A stretch of 64,000 nucleotides of DNA, taken from NCBI RefSeq assembly GCF_032062135.1, contig NC_092861.1, positions 3,251,051-3,315,050 of the forward strand. Reading direction: 5' to 3'. Below the pieces are notes generated by a model. That model ran no database searches, was not told where the DNA came from, and was given only the letters and a program-made list of their open reading frames with translations. Origin of the DNA: Pyxicephalus adspersus. Taxonomy: Eukaryota > Chordata > Amphibia > Anura > Pyxicephalidae. Below are positions 11,930-22,905 of the stretch, piece by piece; positions within the stretch are counted from its first letter, which is position 1, and every line of letters begins with the position of its first letter. The position numbers and the translations under genes are program-made.

Positions 11930-13068
11930 CATATATCCTTTTGGGGTTCTGCATTAAGGGTCCGGCTCTACCCACCTGTTAGTATCTGTCCCAGCTCAGG
12001 GTCCACGTGACTATGGAGGAACAGCAGGTGGGTACAATCACTGTCGAGGAACAGAGGGTAGGGGAAATCCTATCACTGAATGGTCTGAGCTGTGTTGCAA
12101 ATAGATCAAAAACAGTGAGGCAGTGGGTGAGTGTGGGCTGGGGTTTTGGACCTGGTACAAATCCTGAATCCAGTCCTATAGGTCTGAAGCCATAACTTTT
12201 CAATAAAAGAAAAGCAAAAACCACAGCTAATAATTGGCAAGCAGAGGTCAGGTTTAGCTTTTTGGCTGCCGCATCCCTTTTTTTTTTTATTTTTATTGTA
12301 TGGTATTTATCAAGGACAGGGAAAAGGTTTACCTGAGAACTCCGCCAATCAATCGCAGCTTTCCCCACCTCTGCGTATACCCCTCTATTAACGGGGCAGA
12401 TTTCCACCTCTCTCCATTTAAACTCTATAATTATTTCCTGCCCCCTTATTCCAATCCCAACACCTGAAGGCAGAACATTCACACGCGACATGAAGATGAA
12501 TATGAGCAAACGTTCCATCTGAACTCGTGCTTCCCCTTGTATAAACACACAGAACTAGTGCACCCTTGGCCTCCTGATTAGCCGTACCTAGATATTAAAC
12601 ACATATCTTTGTGTACGTTTGTTCAGCCTCCACCCAGTGCTGCCCGAGGCCATGGAGACATGCTGCTAACGTTATACGTCCCTTATTTCACAAGCCTGAA
12701 CTCCTGACCTTTTGTTGGATGAGAAGCTTGTTATAAAAACGTAAGAACTTCTGGGGCCGGGAGGACAGACCGGTTTGCTGCCTTCACTTCTCAGACAGCT
12801 GTTGGGCAACCAGCAAGTGTTTAAGGGTGGAGAAAGGACAGTCGGGAACATTGATCAGTGAGGCAAAGGCATGTGGTAGGGCAAACGTAACGACGCCTCC
12901 ACCCCACCCAGCGTGTCACAGCTCACCTGAGACACCTGCATCGAGGTGACATCTGCACTTCCTTGTACCCGCAGCTGACTGATTTCTCGCTTGTTGCATG
13001 ATGAACCCTCAAATGGTGTAAATATGACAGATGTGACAGGTCAAGTGTGTCACCTGCTGAACTTTCTT
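11930..13068. other. intron stretch without recognised features
   Basis: Open frames up to 189 codons cross 11979-12548, but with no recognisable domain, promoter or splice pattern. I see no repeat boundary that I can support here. Confidence 0.4.
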
Positions 13069-13078
13069 TCTGAACTAT

Positions 13079-13875
13079 ACACCAATCAGCCAAAACACTG
13101 ACAGCTTATTAATAACACTATTTACATGAAAATTGATTATGTAATAGGCATCATATAACAGTTCATTTCTAAGGTGATGTGTTGGAAGCTTGAGAAATGG
13201 AAAACCATAATAATCTGGGCAAGGCAACTATGATGTGGATGAATGGTAATGGGGAGATGACCGGCCATATTGGAGAAGCCACGCTGCAATCCTGTGGTGT
13301 TCCCGATATAAACTTATCTAGTAGTAGGTAGTCACATCCAACAGGACTCGTTATGTTGAAGATAGTTTCGCTGCCCTCCACGTTTCTTCTTCAGTTTGAA
13401 GTTTCCAAGGTGGTGCTAAGGAAGAAATGTGGAAGCTTCCAACTGAAGAAGCAGCTTGGAGGGCAGCAAAACATCTTCAATATAACAAAAACCTGTCCAG
13501 CGGTAGTGACCAACAACTTGCTATACAATGACCTGGATAAATGAGAACCTTCACAGGTATGATGGGTAAGTGCTTCGTACCTACCAAAAGAAGTCCAAGG
13601 AAAGACAACCAGTGAACTTGGAGGGAAGGTTAATCAAACCGTCTGGTTTGATTCCACAGAAAAGCTACTGGACCAGATATTGTTGAAAATCCAATGCTGC
13701 CCATGGGAGAAATATGTTGAAACACACATAAAGGGTTACATAGAACACCAGTTAGATTTTCAATGCTGACCAATATCTAGCAACGAATGTTCCTACAAAT
13801 AGGCACCTGACCATTAGAGGTGGGACCATGGAGCAATGGAAGAAGATGGCCCAAACTGATAATTGACGTTTCTGG
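13079..13875 (+). mobile_element. Tc1-like transposon remnant (first copy)
   Basis: Begins at a TA with ACACCAATCAGCCAAAACAC, close to the terminal sequence of a widespread vertebrate Tc1 family (ACTGATCAGCCATAACATTA, from memory). It continues with a degenerate transposase region, including CCATGGAGCAATGGAAGAAG near 13827, the codons leading to the first catalytic aspartate motif. The reading frame is broken throughout and the right end is missing. A 137-bp foldback sits inside it at 13350-13486. Confidence 0.65.
13350..13486. mobile_element. foldback element inside the Tc1 remnant
   Basis: Two arms of about 55 bp pair with each other. The left arm starts GTTATGTTGAAGATAGTTTC and continues CTGCCCTCCA and TTCTTCTTCAGTTTGAAG. 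The right arm, reverse-complemented, starts GTTATATTGAAGATGTTTTG and continues CTGCCCTCCA and CTTCTTCAGTTGGAAG. The loop is short. This looks like an inverted-repeat MITE inserted into the older Tc1 copy. Confidence 0.65.
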
Positions 13876-14189
13876 AAAATCATGTTGAAAAATACTGTAG
13901 TACAGTACATGTGGCCATGTATAACTGTGCAGATCCAATATATTCTGATATAAGAGGTCAAAAAAAAAAGAAATTGACCCAACCCTCTTTCCTTAATCCA
14001 AGTGTGATTTTGACCCTGTTGATGAAAAGTTTAAGAGTACTTTATGGGACGTGAGCCACTCTAATCTCATCAGCTGCAAAAAGTTGCCAGCTGAACTTAT
14101 CTTGGTGGACTTGGATGTCTTGGGATTTGCATAGCACAATCTTGTAGTAATGGTGTAACATTTCCCCACACTGAAAAAGGGTGAAAGTT

Positions 14190-14960
14190 GGGCCACTCAA
14201 CTAGTCTAGTCTATTCTGATATAAATTTCATAGGGTGAGAGGTGGGCCACTGCACCTGTATAATCTATTATGATATATATTTCATAGGGTGAGAGGTGGG
14301 CCACTCCACCGGTATAATCTATTCTGAAATATACTGCACAAGGGTGAAAGGTGGGCCACCACACTGGTCTATTCTATTCTATTCTGATATATATTGCATA
14401 GGGTGAAAGTTGGGCCACTGCACTGGGTCTGATCTATTCTGATATATATTGCACCGGGTCTGATCTATTGCGATATATACTGTACAGGGTGAAAGGTGGG
14501 CCTGTCTAATCTATTCTGATATATACTGTACAGGGTGTAATGAGGGACACTGGATGGGTCTATTCTATTCTGATATATACTGCACAGGGCGAGAGATGGG
14601 CCACTGCACAAGGTCTGATCTATTCTGATATTTACTGTACATGGTGGAATAAGGGCCACTAGACGGGTCTATTCTATTGTGATAAATACTGTACAGGGTG
14701 AAAGGTGGGCCTGTCTAATCTATTCTGATATATACTGTACAGGGTGTAATGAGGGACACTGGATGGGTCTATTCTATTCTGATATATACTGCACAGGGCG
14801 AGAGATGGGCCACTGCACAAGGTCTGATCTATTCTGATATTTACTGTACAGGGTGGAATAAGGGCCACTAGACGGGTCTATTCTATTGTGATATGTACTG
14901 CACAGGGTGAAAGGTGGTCCACTGCAGCGGTCCAATCTATTCTGTTATATGCTGTACAGA
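14190..14960. repeat. minisatellite, about 54-bp unit with 209-bp higher-order copy
   Basis: Imperfect tandem units built on AGGGTGAAAGGTGGGCCACT, then TCTATTCTGATATATACTG. Neighbouring units at 14231 and 14285 give 54 bp. A block at about 14465-14673 is repeated almost exactly 209 bp further on (14674-14882), so two identical 64-codon frames appear on the minus strand; they are not genes. Confidence 0.9.
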
Positions 14961-15464
14961 GCAGCACCCCCCACCGCATGGGTATATGAGAGTGGCGGTG
15001 ATTACGTAGGAGCCGAGACACTAAACATGTCACTCAGTCATCACTACAGGCAGCCAGTCGCTTCATACAGAGCTATAATTACCGCGGGATAATTGCATCA
15101 TTGCTTGTGTGTTTAAGAGCACTTGTCAGTAAGACCCGGGGCCAAACACAGAGGAGGTGCATAATTATCCTCCCCTCATAATTACACCCCTGCTATGTCT
15201 TGTGCACACATCTTAATGGATCCATAATAGAGGGGGGGGGGTTATAAATTCTCCCCAAACTTTGTGACCTCTTAATCCTTAATCTGCCAAAGACTCCTCA
15301 GCCATGGAGGAGATACTTGAATATAGTGATCCTACACCTGATAAAAAGGACAACTGCAAAAAGTTTAGTGCCAGCTGGTCTGATCTTGGTGCACTTGGGA
15401 TTTGCATTGGGCAGTTCCTAGTTTTGGACTTATGGAGGTCCTGGTTTACATAAAGGCTTCCTGA

Positions 15465-15975
15465 AAGTGATGTGTTGGAAGCAGGACAGATGTTCGGAGT
15501 TAAGCAGCTCTGACATTGGCTACATTGCTATGGCTGGACATTTCCGGAATCGGAATGTTTCCAAAATGGCAGGTTGAGTGGGGTATCCTTGGTAAGAGAT
15601 GGTTTCTACTTACTAAATGTGGGCCAAAGAAGGACCGCTGGTGAACCTCTGACAGGTTCTTCAATGCCCAAGGTTCAACTCAATGCATGGGGAAATCCCA
15701 CCGTGTTTAATGCCACAGAGGAGCTGCTGCATCACAAATTGCTGAAGAGCTTTACCAAGGTGTCAGAGCACACAGAGCATTGCAGCTTGCCAGGTATGGG
15801 GCTGCAGACCAGTCAGGGTGCCCATGTGAGCCCTTTCCACCAATACTGGACCATTGGGCAATGTGAGAAGGTGGTCTGATCTGATGAATCATATTTAGTT
15901 CATGTGAATGGCCGGGTGCATCATTTACCTTGGGAAGAGTAGAACTTTGGGATTCTTGAATCTGCTATCAACATC
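15465..15975 (+). mobile_element. Tc1-like transposon remnant (second copy)
   Basis: The same family as 13079-13875. It has GTTGGAAGCAGGACAGATGT, CATTGCAGCTTGCCAGGTAT, GACCAGTCAGGGTGCCCATG and CTGGACCATTGGGCAATGTG in family order. In the decayed frame, SDESYL with NGRVHH corresponds to the first DDE aspartate region (WSDESxF). No terminal repeats were found; both ends are lost. Confidence 0.65.
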
Positions 15976-16007
15976 TTAGTGTCATTCCTTAAACGGCCAG
16001 AAGTCTA

Positions 16008-16155
16008 CTAGATTGTAAGCTCTTCGGGGCAGGGTCCTCTCCTCCTGTATCACTGTCTGTATCTGTCTGTCATTTGCAATCCCTATTTAACGTACAACGC
16101 TGCGTAATATGTTGGCGCTATATAAATCCTGTTTATTAATAATAATAATAATAAT
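16008..16155 (+). mobile_element. LINE-type 3' tail with (AAT)n end
   Basis: Reads ATTGTAAGCTCTTCGGGGCA, then TGTCATTTGCAATCCCTATT and GTTGGCGCTATATAAATCCT, and ends in an (AAT)n run. The same start follows the ORF2 C-terminus at 2815-3298, so I infer it is the 3' end of that LINE family. It matches repeats I know from frog genomes. Confidence 0.65.
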
Positions 16156-16212
16156 GGGGACCTACACAATTATTAGTCAGCTGGTCACCCCCATTCCTTC
16201 GTATGTACATTA

Positions 16213-16590
16213 GAACAGCCGTCGCCAACCGGTGGTCCGTAAGAACATTTTGGGGGTCCGCGGCTCTGGTCGGTGCATCCCCTAGCGGAGTCAGGAGAAG
16301 GATCCTGCTGGGGGAACGTACCGGCCAGAGCCGCTGACTAGCTCCCCCGAGCAGTTCCCAGGCTCAGGAATGTGTCCGGGCTGCATACAACCCGCCCACT
16401 CTCCCATTGCAGGCTTAGATCTGCGATGGAAGAGTGGGCGGGGTTATGCCATAATGATGTCACTCTGGGGGAGTTTCCCTCACCTGGGGGAGTTTCTCCC
16501 CCTCTGAGTGACACCTGGCTTCCCGCACATGCGCGGTTGGGAGCCAGTGTTTTTAGTGGTCGGCGGGACCTTAAAAGGTTGGCGACCAGC
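16213..16590. mobile_element. hAT-like non-autonomous element, copy 1
   Basis: Ends AGCCGTCGCCAACCGGTGGT and AAAAGGTTGGCGACCAGC form an imperfect terminal inverted repeat. The interior is GC-rich, with CCCGCCCACTCTCCCATTGC and GAAGAGTGGGCGGGGTTAT as an inverted pair and CGCACATGCGCGG. The same interior occurs in the opposite orientation at 44301-44612. No clear target duplication is visible. Confidence 0.6.
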
Positions 16591-16863
16591 AGCAACAAAT
16601 TAGACGGAGCCTGTGATTTCATGGCTGGAGGACTTCCATCCTCCTCATCCAGTCCCTCCATCTCCCGCCTGACTGTCCTTGGTCTACCCATTCCATTCAT
16701 GGATGCCAATAGTTTCAATCATGGAATCTCAGGTTCTCATGTGGTTGGTCTGCATGCAAACACAGGCCAGGAACCCCATTCCCAGCAGACACTGAACAAC
16801 CACTGGCCTCCTGGTTCCAGGGAGGTGAGAAGACTCCGCACACAATACACCTGTAAAGCTTAC

Positions 16864-16956
16864 CTTTTGCAAACTTCTTGTAATGAACTCGCTTCTTCGA
16901 TGACTTGGACTTCTCTTCCAGGCTGAAGGATTTCTTGCTGTCATCAGCGGGAGAAT
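16864..16956 (-). CDS. PINX1: PINX1 exon 5 (human-equivalent numbering)
   Basis: Internal PINX1 coding exon of 93 nt on the minus strand, between an acceptor (CTTTCAG, bases 58-57 of 169xx) and a donor GTAAGC. The base carried from exon 4 completes GAT, and the exon reads DSPADDSKKSFSLEEKSK followed by SSKKRVHYKKFAK, clearly the SFSLEEKSK...RVHY.KF.KG segment of vertebrate PINX1. One base is carried into exon 6, restoring the conserved KGKDL junction. The region is lysine and serine rich and, in human PINX1, lies between the G-patch part and the C-terminal telomerase-binding part. Phases of exons 4, 5 and 6 fit together without a frameshift, which is strong evidence for a functional gene. Confidence 0.95.
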
Positions 16957-17119
16957 CTGAAAGAGGAGAAAGAAATATATTGTCACTCTTTATATATTGA
17001 ACATCTAAGAGTCTCCCTAGAAAGTATAAATATTGAGAATTAGTATGACAACATTTTTATATGTAGAACATTGTAGCAAATTACTTGGAAATTTGTTAGG
17101 AAAGGAAGTGTAATTGACA

Positions 17120-17697
17120 CAAAGTTACAGTCAGGTTGAAAAAAAGACATAAGTCCATCAAGTCCAACCACTAGGGAAACAAACATATCCCAAATATAAA
17201 ACCCTATGGACATAGTTGGTCCAGAGGAAGGCAAAAAAAACCCCGGGTACAATTTGCTCCAACAGGGGAAAAATTCCTTCCTGATTCCCTGCGGCAATCG
17301 GATGTTCCCTGGATCAGCAGTCTCTGTAATTTTTATTTTAAAGCCTTAATCCCCAGTTATATTCTGTGCTTCTAGAAATCATCCAACTTTTTCTTAAAGC
17401 AATCTATAGTAGTTGCTGAAACTACTTCCTGAGGGAGCCGATTCCACATTTTCACAGACCTTACAGTGAAGAATCCCTTCCTTATCTGGAGCTTAAACTT
17501 CTTTTCTTCCAGATGCAAAGAGCGCCCTCTTGTGCCTTGTAATGACCTTACAGTGAATAATGGGGAAGAGAGTTCTCTATATGGACCATTTATAAATTTA
17601 TACTGGGTGATCATATCCCCCCTTATACATCTCTTCTCAAGGGAGAATAGATTCAGTTCAGCTAATCTCTCCTCATAGCTGAGCTCCTCCATTCCAC
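17120..17697 (-). mobile_element. CR1/L2-type LINE, 3' end with ORF2 C-terminus
   Basis: On the minus strand a 106-codon open frame (17692-17372) reads RLAELNLFSLEKRCIRGDMI, then SLQGTRGRSLHLE, FFTVRSVKMWNRLPQEVV and TTIDCFKKKLDDF. This is the typical C-terminal end of CR1/L2-like reverse transcriptase polyproteins (L.LFSLE.RR.RGD, F..R....WN.LP..VV). A 3' untranslated part follows to about 17120, including TTGGACTTGATGGACTTATG. It is 5'-truncated: the reverse transcriptase and endonuclease domains are absent. The open frame is nearly intact over its length, so the insertion may be fairly young. Confidence 0.85.
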
Positions 17698-19154
17698 ATT
17701 AAAAACTAAAAGTAATATATTGCTTCTGACGAGTGGAAAACATGAACTGTATGTTAACCTGCTGATGCCAGCAGCCTCCATACTGCTCATCCTACAAGGG
17801 TTTGCTGCATGACAGGGTCTCTTTAAGAGAGATATATAATTTCATTAATTGGAGCATTTTAACATCTGCTTGGAATCAGGCTTAAGGTGTTAGGATGCAA
17901 ATGAATGCACAGATCAGGGATAGAATAAATGCAGGGGATGCCCGATGCCGAACACCTATGCACTGGCATTGGAAATGCAAAGCAATCCCACGGACGGACA
18001 GCAGGCTGACGATCAGTCAGTAGGGAGGTCAAAGTGATTGAATATGAAGCTGTGGATGAGATCTGATGAAGGTAGAAAACTGTGCAAAGATATAAAAGGT
18101 GCAAACTAAGCGTGCAGCGATACTGCCACCAAGTGGACCCGAAATGGAACTGCTATTTGGAACCATCTGTACCACCTGCGAATGCTTTGAATAAATACAG
18201 AATAACTAATTTTAATGAAAAAGACAAAATAACTTTGTGAGGGCAGCCAAACTTATTTATAAATCTTTTGTCGGCGCATCGTGTAGCAGTGAACGAGGAC
18301 GCATTCTGAACTCATTCTTGCCCTAAACTCCAATCACTTGTGCAGAGCAGACCACGGGTATTTCAAAAGGAGAATAATCAGGAGATCTGAGGAAGGATAA
18401 ATTAACATAATTTCACACCTGAACATATCCGGAGGCATGAAACTTCCAATCTGATATCACAGAATTTATGTCTTTAATAACTTCGGATTGCTCAGAAGAA
18501 TCCAAATAGCTGACAAGAATTTGCACGTTTTCCCGACGACGGTGACTCACGCCGGTTGCAACAACCTACACAGTTTGGTTGCTGTGGGATCAAGAGAACC
18601 TGTCGCCATCAAAGGATTGCGTTTGCTAATGAGAACGGGGCAAGGTTAACTAAACGCAGCTACCGTCCAAGCTCCTTTCTCTACTCTGCATGAAGCAGGT
18701 CGGCCGCCTACATACGATACAACTACCTACCTTTTATGCGGTGTAACTCCACAGCTCTGGGTCCCCGTGCAGAATTTTTCACTCCATCTACTTGCTGCAC
18801 AGCTCTGTGACACATTCCTAGTGACAGACCCCCATCCCAATCAACATACCTGCTCCTCCATTCCTACATGGACTTCCTGCAACTTCCCTCTCCTGTGCAT
18901 CCTTTCGTGACCCCATACTCAGCAATAGAGGAAAAAGTGCACAGGAAAGAGAGGTAGTAGCTGCTGCAGACTGAAAAGCTGAACCCTTTGTATGGACTTA
19001 CGGTGAAGGAAAGTGCTGGATCTGACCCACTCTAGGTATCACCACCATTAGCTGTGGATCTGCATACAACGTCAGGCCACGCTCGTCTAAGTCTCCACCT
19101 ATTCCACAGGAGCAGGGGGTCTGGTTGCAAATTGCAAGCATCGAGACCCCTATT

Positions 19155-19470
19155 CCCATTTATTATTACACAGTATTTATATAGCGCTAACATATTACGC
19201 AGCGCTGTACAAAGTCCATAGTCATGTGACTAGCTGTCCCTCAAAAGGGGCTCACAATCCCATGTCCCTACCATAGTCATATGTCATTATTACAGTCTAA
19301 GGTCAATATTGGTGGGAAGCCAATTAACCTAACTGCACATTTTTGGAATGTGGGAGGAAACCGGAGTACCCGGAGAAAATTCACACAAACAGAAGAACCT
19401 GCAAACTCCATGCAAAGTGTCCTGGCTTGAACCTGGGACACAGCGCTGCAAAGACCAGAGTGCTGGCCAT
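19155..19470 (-). repeat. frog-type interspersed repeat (LINE tail plus extension)
   Basis: Read forward: TATTTATATAGCGCTAACAT, ATTACGCAGCGCTGTACAAA, GTGGGAGGAAACCGGAGTAC and TTGAACCTGGGACACAGCGC. The first block is the reverse complement of the 16008-16155 tail; the rest is the longer form common in frog and fish genomes, from memory. Confidence 0.65.
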
Positions 19471-19743
19471 GCTAGTGATCTCATTTTTAATATGCATTTT
19501 TTTATGTTGCAGAATCCCCACACTTCCAATTCCCACATCCCAGGAAGCTTCAGTATATTCTGAGCTCAAACTGCAGACCTTGGGGTGGACTGTAAATATT
19601 AGGAAGTGACAGACGACTGCGAAATCCAAGATGGCAACGCAAAAGAGAAAAAAAAAAAAAAAGAGTGTGCAGAACGACAAATGCTAGGCTAGATGTTTCA
19701 GTTTTATCATACTTAGACTGTACTTAGCTTCCTGAGTCACAAT

Positions 19744-19862
19744 GGTCTCCCTAGACCCCTTTAGCTGGGCGCACCACTCTGCACGAAGCACCCGGCTGTT
19801 TTCAGTAGTTGGGTCACATTACAGGGGCTGCCACTCGCCTACAGCTTCCTCCCCCTCTGGGT
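19744..19862 (+). mobile_element. hAT-like MITE copy 7 (forward, partial)
   Basis: Reads TCTCCCTAGACCCCTTTAGC, TGGGCGCACCACTCTGCACG, GGGTCACATTACAGGGGCTG and CCTACAGCTTCCTCCCCC. One hairpin arm is deleted and the right end is missing. Confidence 0.6.
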
Positions 19863-19964
19863 TATACATCGAGTCACCTTACTGACTTTTCTCGCACTGC
19901 AAAATCACCTTCATGTTATGGGGTTAGGATGAGGGAAAGACGGTATGTAATCCCAACACCGCTC

Positions 19965-19966
<2 letters not shown>

Positions 19967-19996
<30 letters not shown>
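19967..19996. repeat. (TA)n microsatellite
   Basis: About 14 TA dinucleotides in a row, not attached to any recognised element. Confidence 0.9.
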
Positions 19997-19999
<3 letters not shown>

Positions 20000-20236
20000 A
20001 CATGCTAGTATGGTGGGAAAACATTGTCACTATAGGACAGGAAGTGCAATGCTGGTAGGAGCATCAGAACCAACACTTTATCTCTTTTTGTTACAGACCT
20101 GAACATTCAAGTCAAATTTGTTAGAAATAAAAATAGTTTTTAGAGTCATTTAGAATTAGAGTCATCACTAACAGCAGAAGTCATAATAAAAATAAAAAAA
20201 AAACACTTTCATTTTAATCCTGCAGATCCGTCGATG

Positions 20237-21615
20237 CAGTGAAGGGAAAGAGGTATTTGATCCCCTGCTGATTTTGTACGTTTGCCCTCTGACAATGAAA
20301 TGACCGGTCCATAATTGTAATGGTTTATTGTAGGTGTGAGAGACAGAATAACAACAAAAGAACCCCCAAAAACCCTGTGCTGAAAAGTCAGAGCTTGATG
20401 TGCATTGTAATCAGTGTAACAAGTATTTGATCCCCATATGGCTATGGCACGCCAGGACCTTCATGTGCTTCTTCCTGAGTCACTCCTTTGTTGCCTTGGC
20501 CGTGTGTTTTGGGTCATTGTCATGCTGGAATACCCATCCACGACCCATTATCAATGCCCTAGATGAGGGAAGGAGGTGCTCACCCAAGATTTGATGGTAC
20601 ATGGCCCCGTCCATTGGCCCTTCGATGCGGTGAAGGTGTCCTGTCCCCTTAGCAGAAAAGCACCCCCAAAGCATATTGTGTCCACCTCCATGTTTGACGG
20701 TGGGGATGGAGTTCCTGGGGTCACAGGCAGCATTCCTCCTCCAAACACAGCGATTTGAATTAATGCCAAAAAGCTAAATTTTGGTCTCATCTGACCACAA
20801 CACTTTCACCCAGTTCTCCTCTGGATCATTCACGTTCATTGACATACTGCAGACGGGCCCGTACATGTGTTATCTTTAACAGGGGGACTTTGCGGGCTCT
20901 GCAAAATTTCAGACCTTCAGGGCGCAGTGTGTTAGCAATTGTTTTCTTGGTGACTATGGTCCCGGCTGCCCTGAGATCATTGACAAGTTCCCCCCGTGTA
21001 GTTCTGGGCTGCTTCGTCACCGTTCCCATGATCATTGCAACTCCACAAGGGGAGATCTTGCATGGAGCCCCAGACCGAGGGGGATTGACAGTTATTTTGT
21101 GTTTCTTCCATTTGCGAATTATCGCACCAACTGTTATCACCTTCTCACCAAGCTGCTTGGCGATAGTCTTGTAGCCCAGTCCATGCCTTGTGTAGGTCTA
21201 CAATCTTGTCCCTGACATCCTTGGACAGCTCTTTGGTCTTGGCCATGGTGGATAGTTTGGAATCTGATTGATTCTCTGGACAGGTGTCTTATATACAGGT
21301 ACAGTAACAAAGCTCGGGTTAGGAGCACTCCCTTACAGAGGGTGCTCCTAATCTCAGCTCGTTACCTGCATACAGGGAAGACACCTGGGAGCCGGAAATC
21401 TTGCTGGGTGATAGGGGATCAAATATTTATTTCTCTCATTACAATGCACATCAAGCTCTGACTTTTCAGCACTGGGTATTTGAGGGTTCTTTTGTTGTTA
21501 TTCTCTCTCTCACACCTACAATAAACCTAGCATTACAATTATAGACTGGTCATTTCTTTATCAGAGGGCAAACAAACAAAATTAGCAGAGGATCAAATAC
21601 TTCTTTCCCTCACTG
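20237..21615 (-). mobile_element. Tc1-like transposon, internally deleted
   Basis: Complete element of 1379 bp with terminal inverted repeats: left CAGTGAAGGGAAAGAGGTAT, right (reverse complement) CAGTGAGGGAAAGAAGTATT. TIRs extend inward through the shared GATC....CTGCT.ATTTTG. The right end is followed by TA (21616-21617); the expected left TA is TG, so mutated. It carries a broken transposase gene on the minus strand. Confidence 0.85.
20480..21246 (-). pseudogene. Tc1 transposase pseudogene
   Basis: Starts at ATG (21246-21244) with [20 protein letters not shown], the usual N-terminal helix of Tc1 transposases of this family. A frameshift follows after about 30 codons; the frame resumes at [17 protein letters not shown] and runs through a bipartite DNA-binding region to NERE. 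The catalytic part keeps WSDETKI (first Asp), a stop two codons later, a frameshift, then [12 protein letters not shown] and [14 protein letters not shown] (second Asp region). The sequence then jumps to element-internal non-coding DNA, so the SPDLNPIE segment with the third catalytic residue is deleted. It cannot be active. Confidence 0.85.
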
Positions 21616-21639
21616 TATAAGGGATAACCCTTAAGAAAA

Positions 21640-22275
21640 AATGTTGAGTTTAGGTCCGCTTCAAATGATATGAATAAAGGTCAGAGAATTTGATCATGCG
21701 CACGTTTCCTGCTCCTTATATATTTATAGCTCAACTGCTTCAAGTAACTTAAAGTATAACTTAAAAAAAAAAATCTCACCTTTACTTTTGCAGAACTGCT
21801 GATCCCTCTGGAAGTTTCCTCAAATGGGTTCCATGCCAGCCTGCAATCCCCCCTCATCCCAGCACAGAGGAAATGCTGGGCGCTGCTATTCTCCTTTGTG
21901 TTTCTTTTTCTTCCAGCTACGTCCCCCGATCTTGCACTGCGCGGGCGTGAGATAGGGGGACGTAGCCTGTGATCAGCATTTGTTTCCCCATTGCAGGAAA
22001 AAACAAAAAACATCTGAGCATGGCTGAGATGGGGTATGTGCAGAAGCAGCAGACAGAGGCCTCATGGGATACGTGACACGGGTATCTCAGGAGGCTCTGT
22101 GCTCCCATGTTGTCATACCGCTGCAGCAGGAAAGACAGAAGGGATGCAAAGAGCCCAGCATGAGCATAAAATGCTCCCCTCGCAGCAGCAAAGAGAGGGA
22201 CTTTAAATTAAAAAAATATTGTTGTCTACCCTTCCATGTAAAGTAAAAATGTTGGTAATAGGTCCGCTTTAAGGT
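21640..22275. repeat. GC-rich interspersed repeat
   Basis: Framed by TTTAGGTCCGCTTCAAA near 21651 and AATAGGTCCGCTTTAA near 22258. The interior has ATCTCACCTTTACTTTTGCA, a CTACGTCCCCC / GGGGGACGTAG inverted pair and GATACGTGACACGGGTATCT. It is related to 10215-10600. I do not recognise the family name. Confidence 0.45.
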
Positions 22276-22293
22276 GACTATGCAAATACTTCA

Positions 22294-22420
22294 CACATTG
22301 TTCTCCCCGGCCTCTTTTAGCTGGGCGCACCACCCAGCACTTTTCTGTAACCACCCGGCGGTTACTGAAAAGTTGGTTCACAATACAGGGGCTGCCACCC
22401 ACCTACAACTGCTTACAGAA
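22294..22420 (+). mobile_element. hAT-like MITE copy 8 (forward)
   Basis: Reads TGTTCTCCCCGGCCTCTTTT, AGCTGGGCGCACCACCCAGC, TTACTGAAAAGTTGG, CACAATACAGGGGCTGCCAC and a truncated right side. Confidence 0.7.
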
Positions 22421-22693
22421 CTTGTCTGGGCCCGGGTTCACTTTAAAATCAACAAAATATAAGTCAGGCAGCCATTATCTGAACACTAACAGCGGAGTGA
22501 TGCTCTACCTGCATGCTTGTAGATTGAAAAGGAAAACTAATACAGCCTAATGAGGGCTACATTGGACTCTAATACATAGCTTGTGTGGGGTTTTTATACC
22601 CTATAGACCACATGGATATTGATTTTGTTTACACCGAGGAATGACCACACATTGATCACATGAATAGATCTGAATTCCTCATACAGTACTTAC

Positions 22694-22772
22694 CACAGCC
22701 TCCTTTGCCATGGCAATCATTCAGTTCAGCCAGAAGCTGATTAAAATCATCTTGATGGGCAATCCAGTTATC
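22694..22772 (-). CDS. PINX1: PINX1 exon 4 (human-equivalent numbering)
   Basis: Internal PINX1 exon, 79 nt on the minus strand, after a long pyrimidine tract ending ATTTTTCAG and before the donor GTAAGTAC. It encodes DNWIAHQDDFNQLLAELN followed by DCHGKGGC and one base of the next codon. The DNWIAHQDDFNQLLAELN block is a highly conserved PINX1 signature just C-terminal of the G-patch. It starts in phase 0. In human PINX1 the preceding exon ends at the same glutamate-aspartate boundary. The upstream exons that should supply the G-patch are not found in the adjacent DNA (see findings). Confidence 0.95.
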
Positions 22773-22905
22773 CTGAAAAATAAAAAAAAAACAAAAGTCT
22801 CAGCGAAAAGATTCTGATTTAATAGAATATAAGAACGCCGACCCTTCCCACAAAGGACAACGTTTCTGCAAAGGGACTACAGGGACCAATTTATATTCAC
22901 CTTAC

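Larger units (their letters stand above)
829..16863 (-). other. PINX1: PINX1 intron 5
   Basis: A 16-kb intron between exons 5 and 6, bounded by the donor GTAAGC at 16863-16858 and the acceptor AG at 830-829. It carries most of the minisatellites in the window, LINE and Tc1 fragments and six copies or part-copies of the small palindromic transposon; these are listed separately. I see no coding exon of another gene inside it. Between the listed repeats, 6440-7800, 8140-9300 and 10600-11660 look like unique or unrecognised sequence. Confidence 0.8.
16957..22693 (-). other. PINX1: PINX1 intron 4
   Basis: A 5.7-kb intron between exons 4 and 5. It contains a CR1-like LINE end, a LINE tail repeat in reverse, two copies of the small MITE, an internally deleted Tc1 element and a GC-rich repeat at 21640-22275. 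The stretch 17700-19150 shows no recognised element. Confidence 0.8.

Noticed and set aside
11979..12548. 189-codon open frame on the minus strand
   Set aside because: No recognisable domain, mixed low-complexity residues, inside the PINX1 intron without splice sites that would use it.
16372..16926. 184-codon plus-strand frame
   Set aside because: It overlaps a hAT-like repeat and the antisense strand of PINX1 exon 5.
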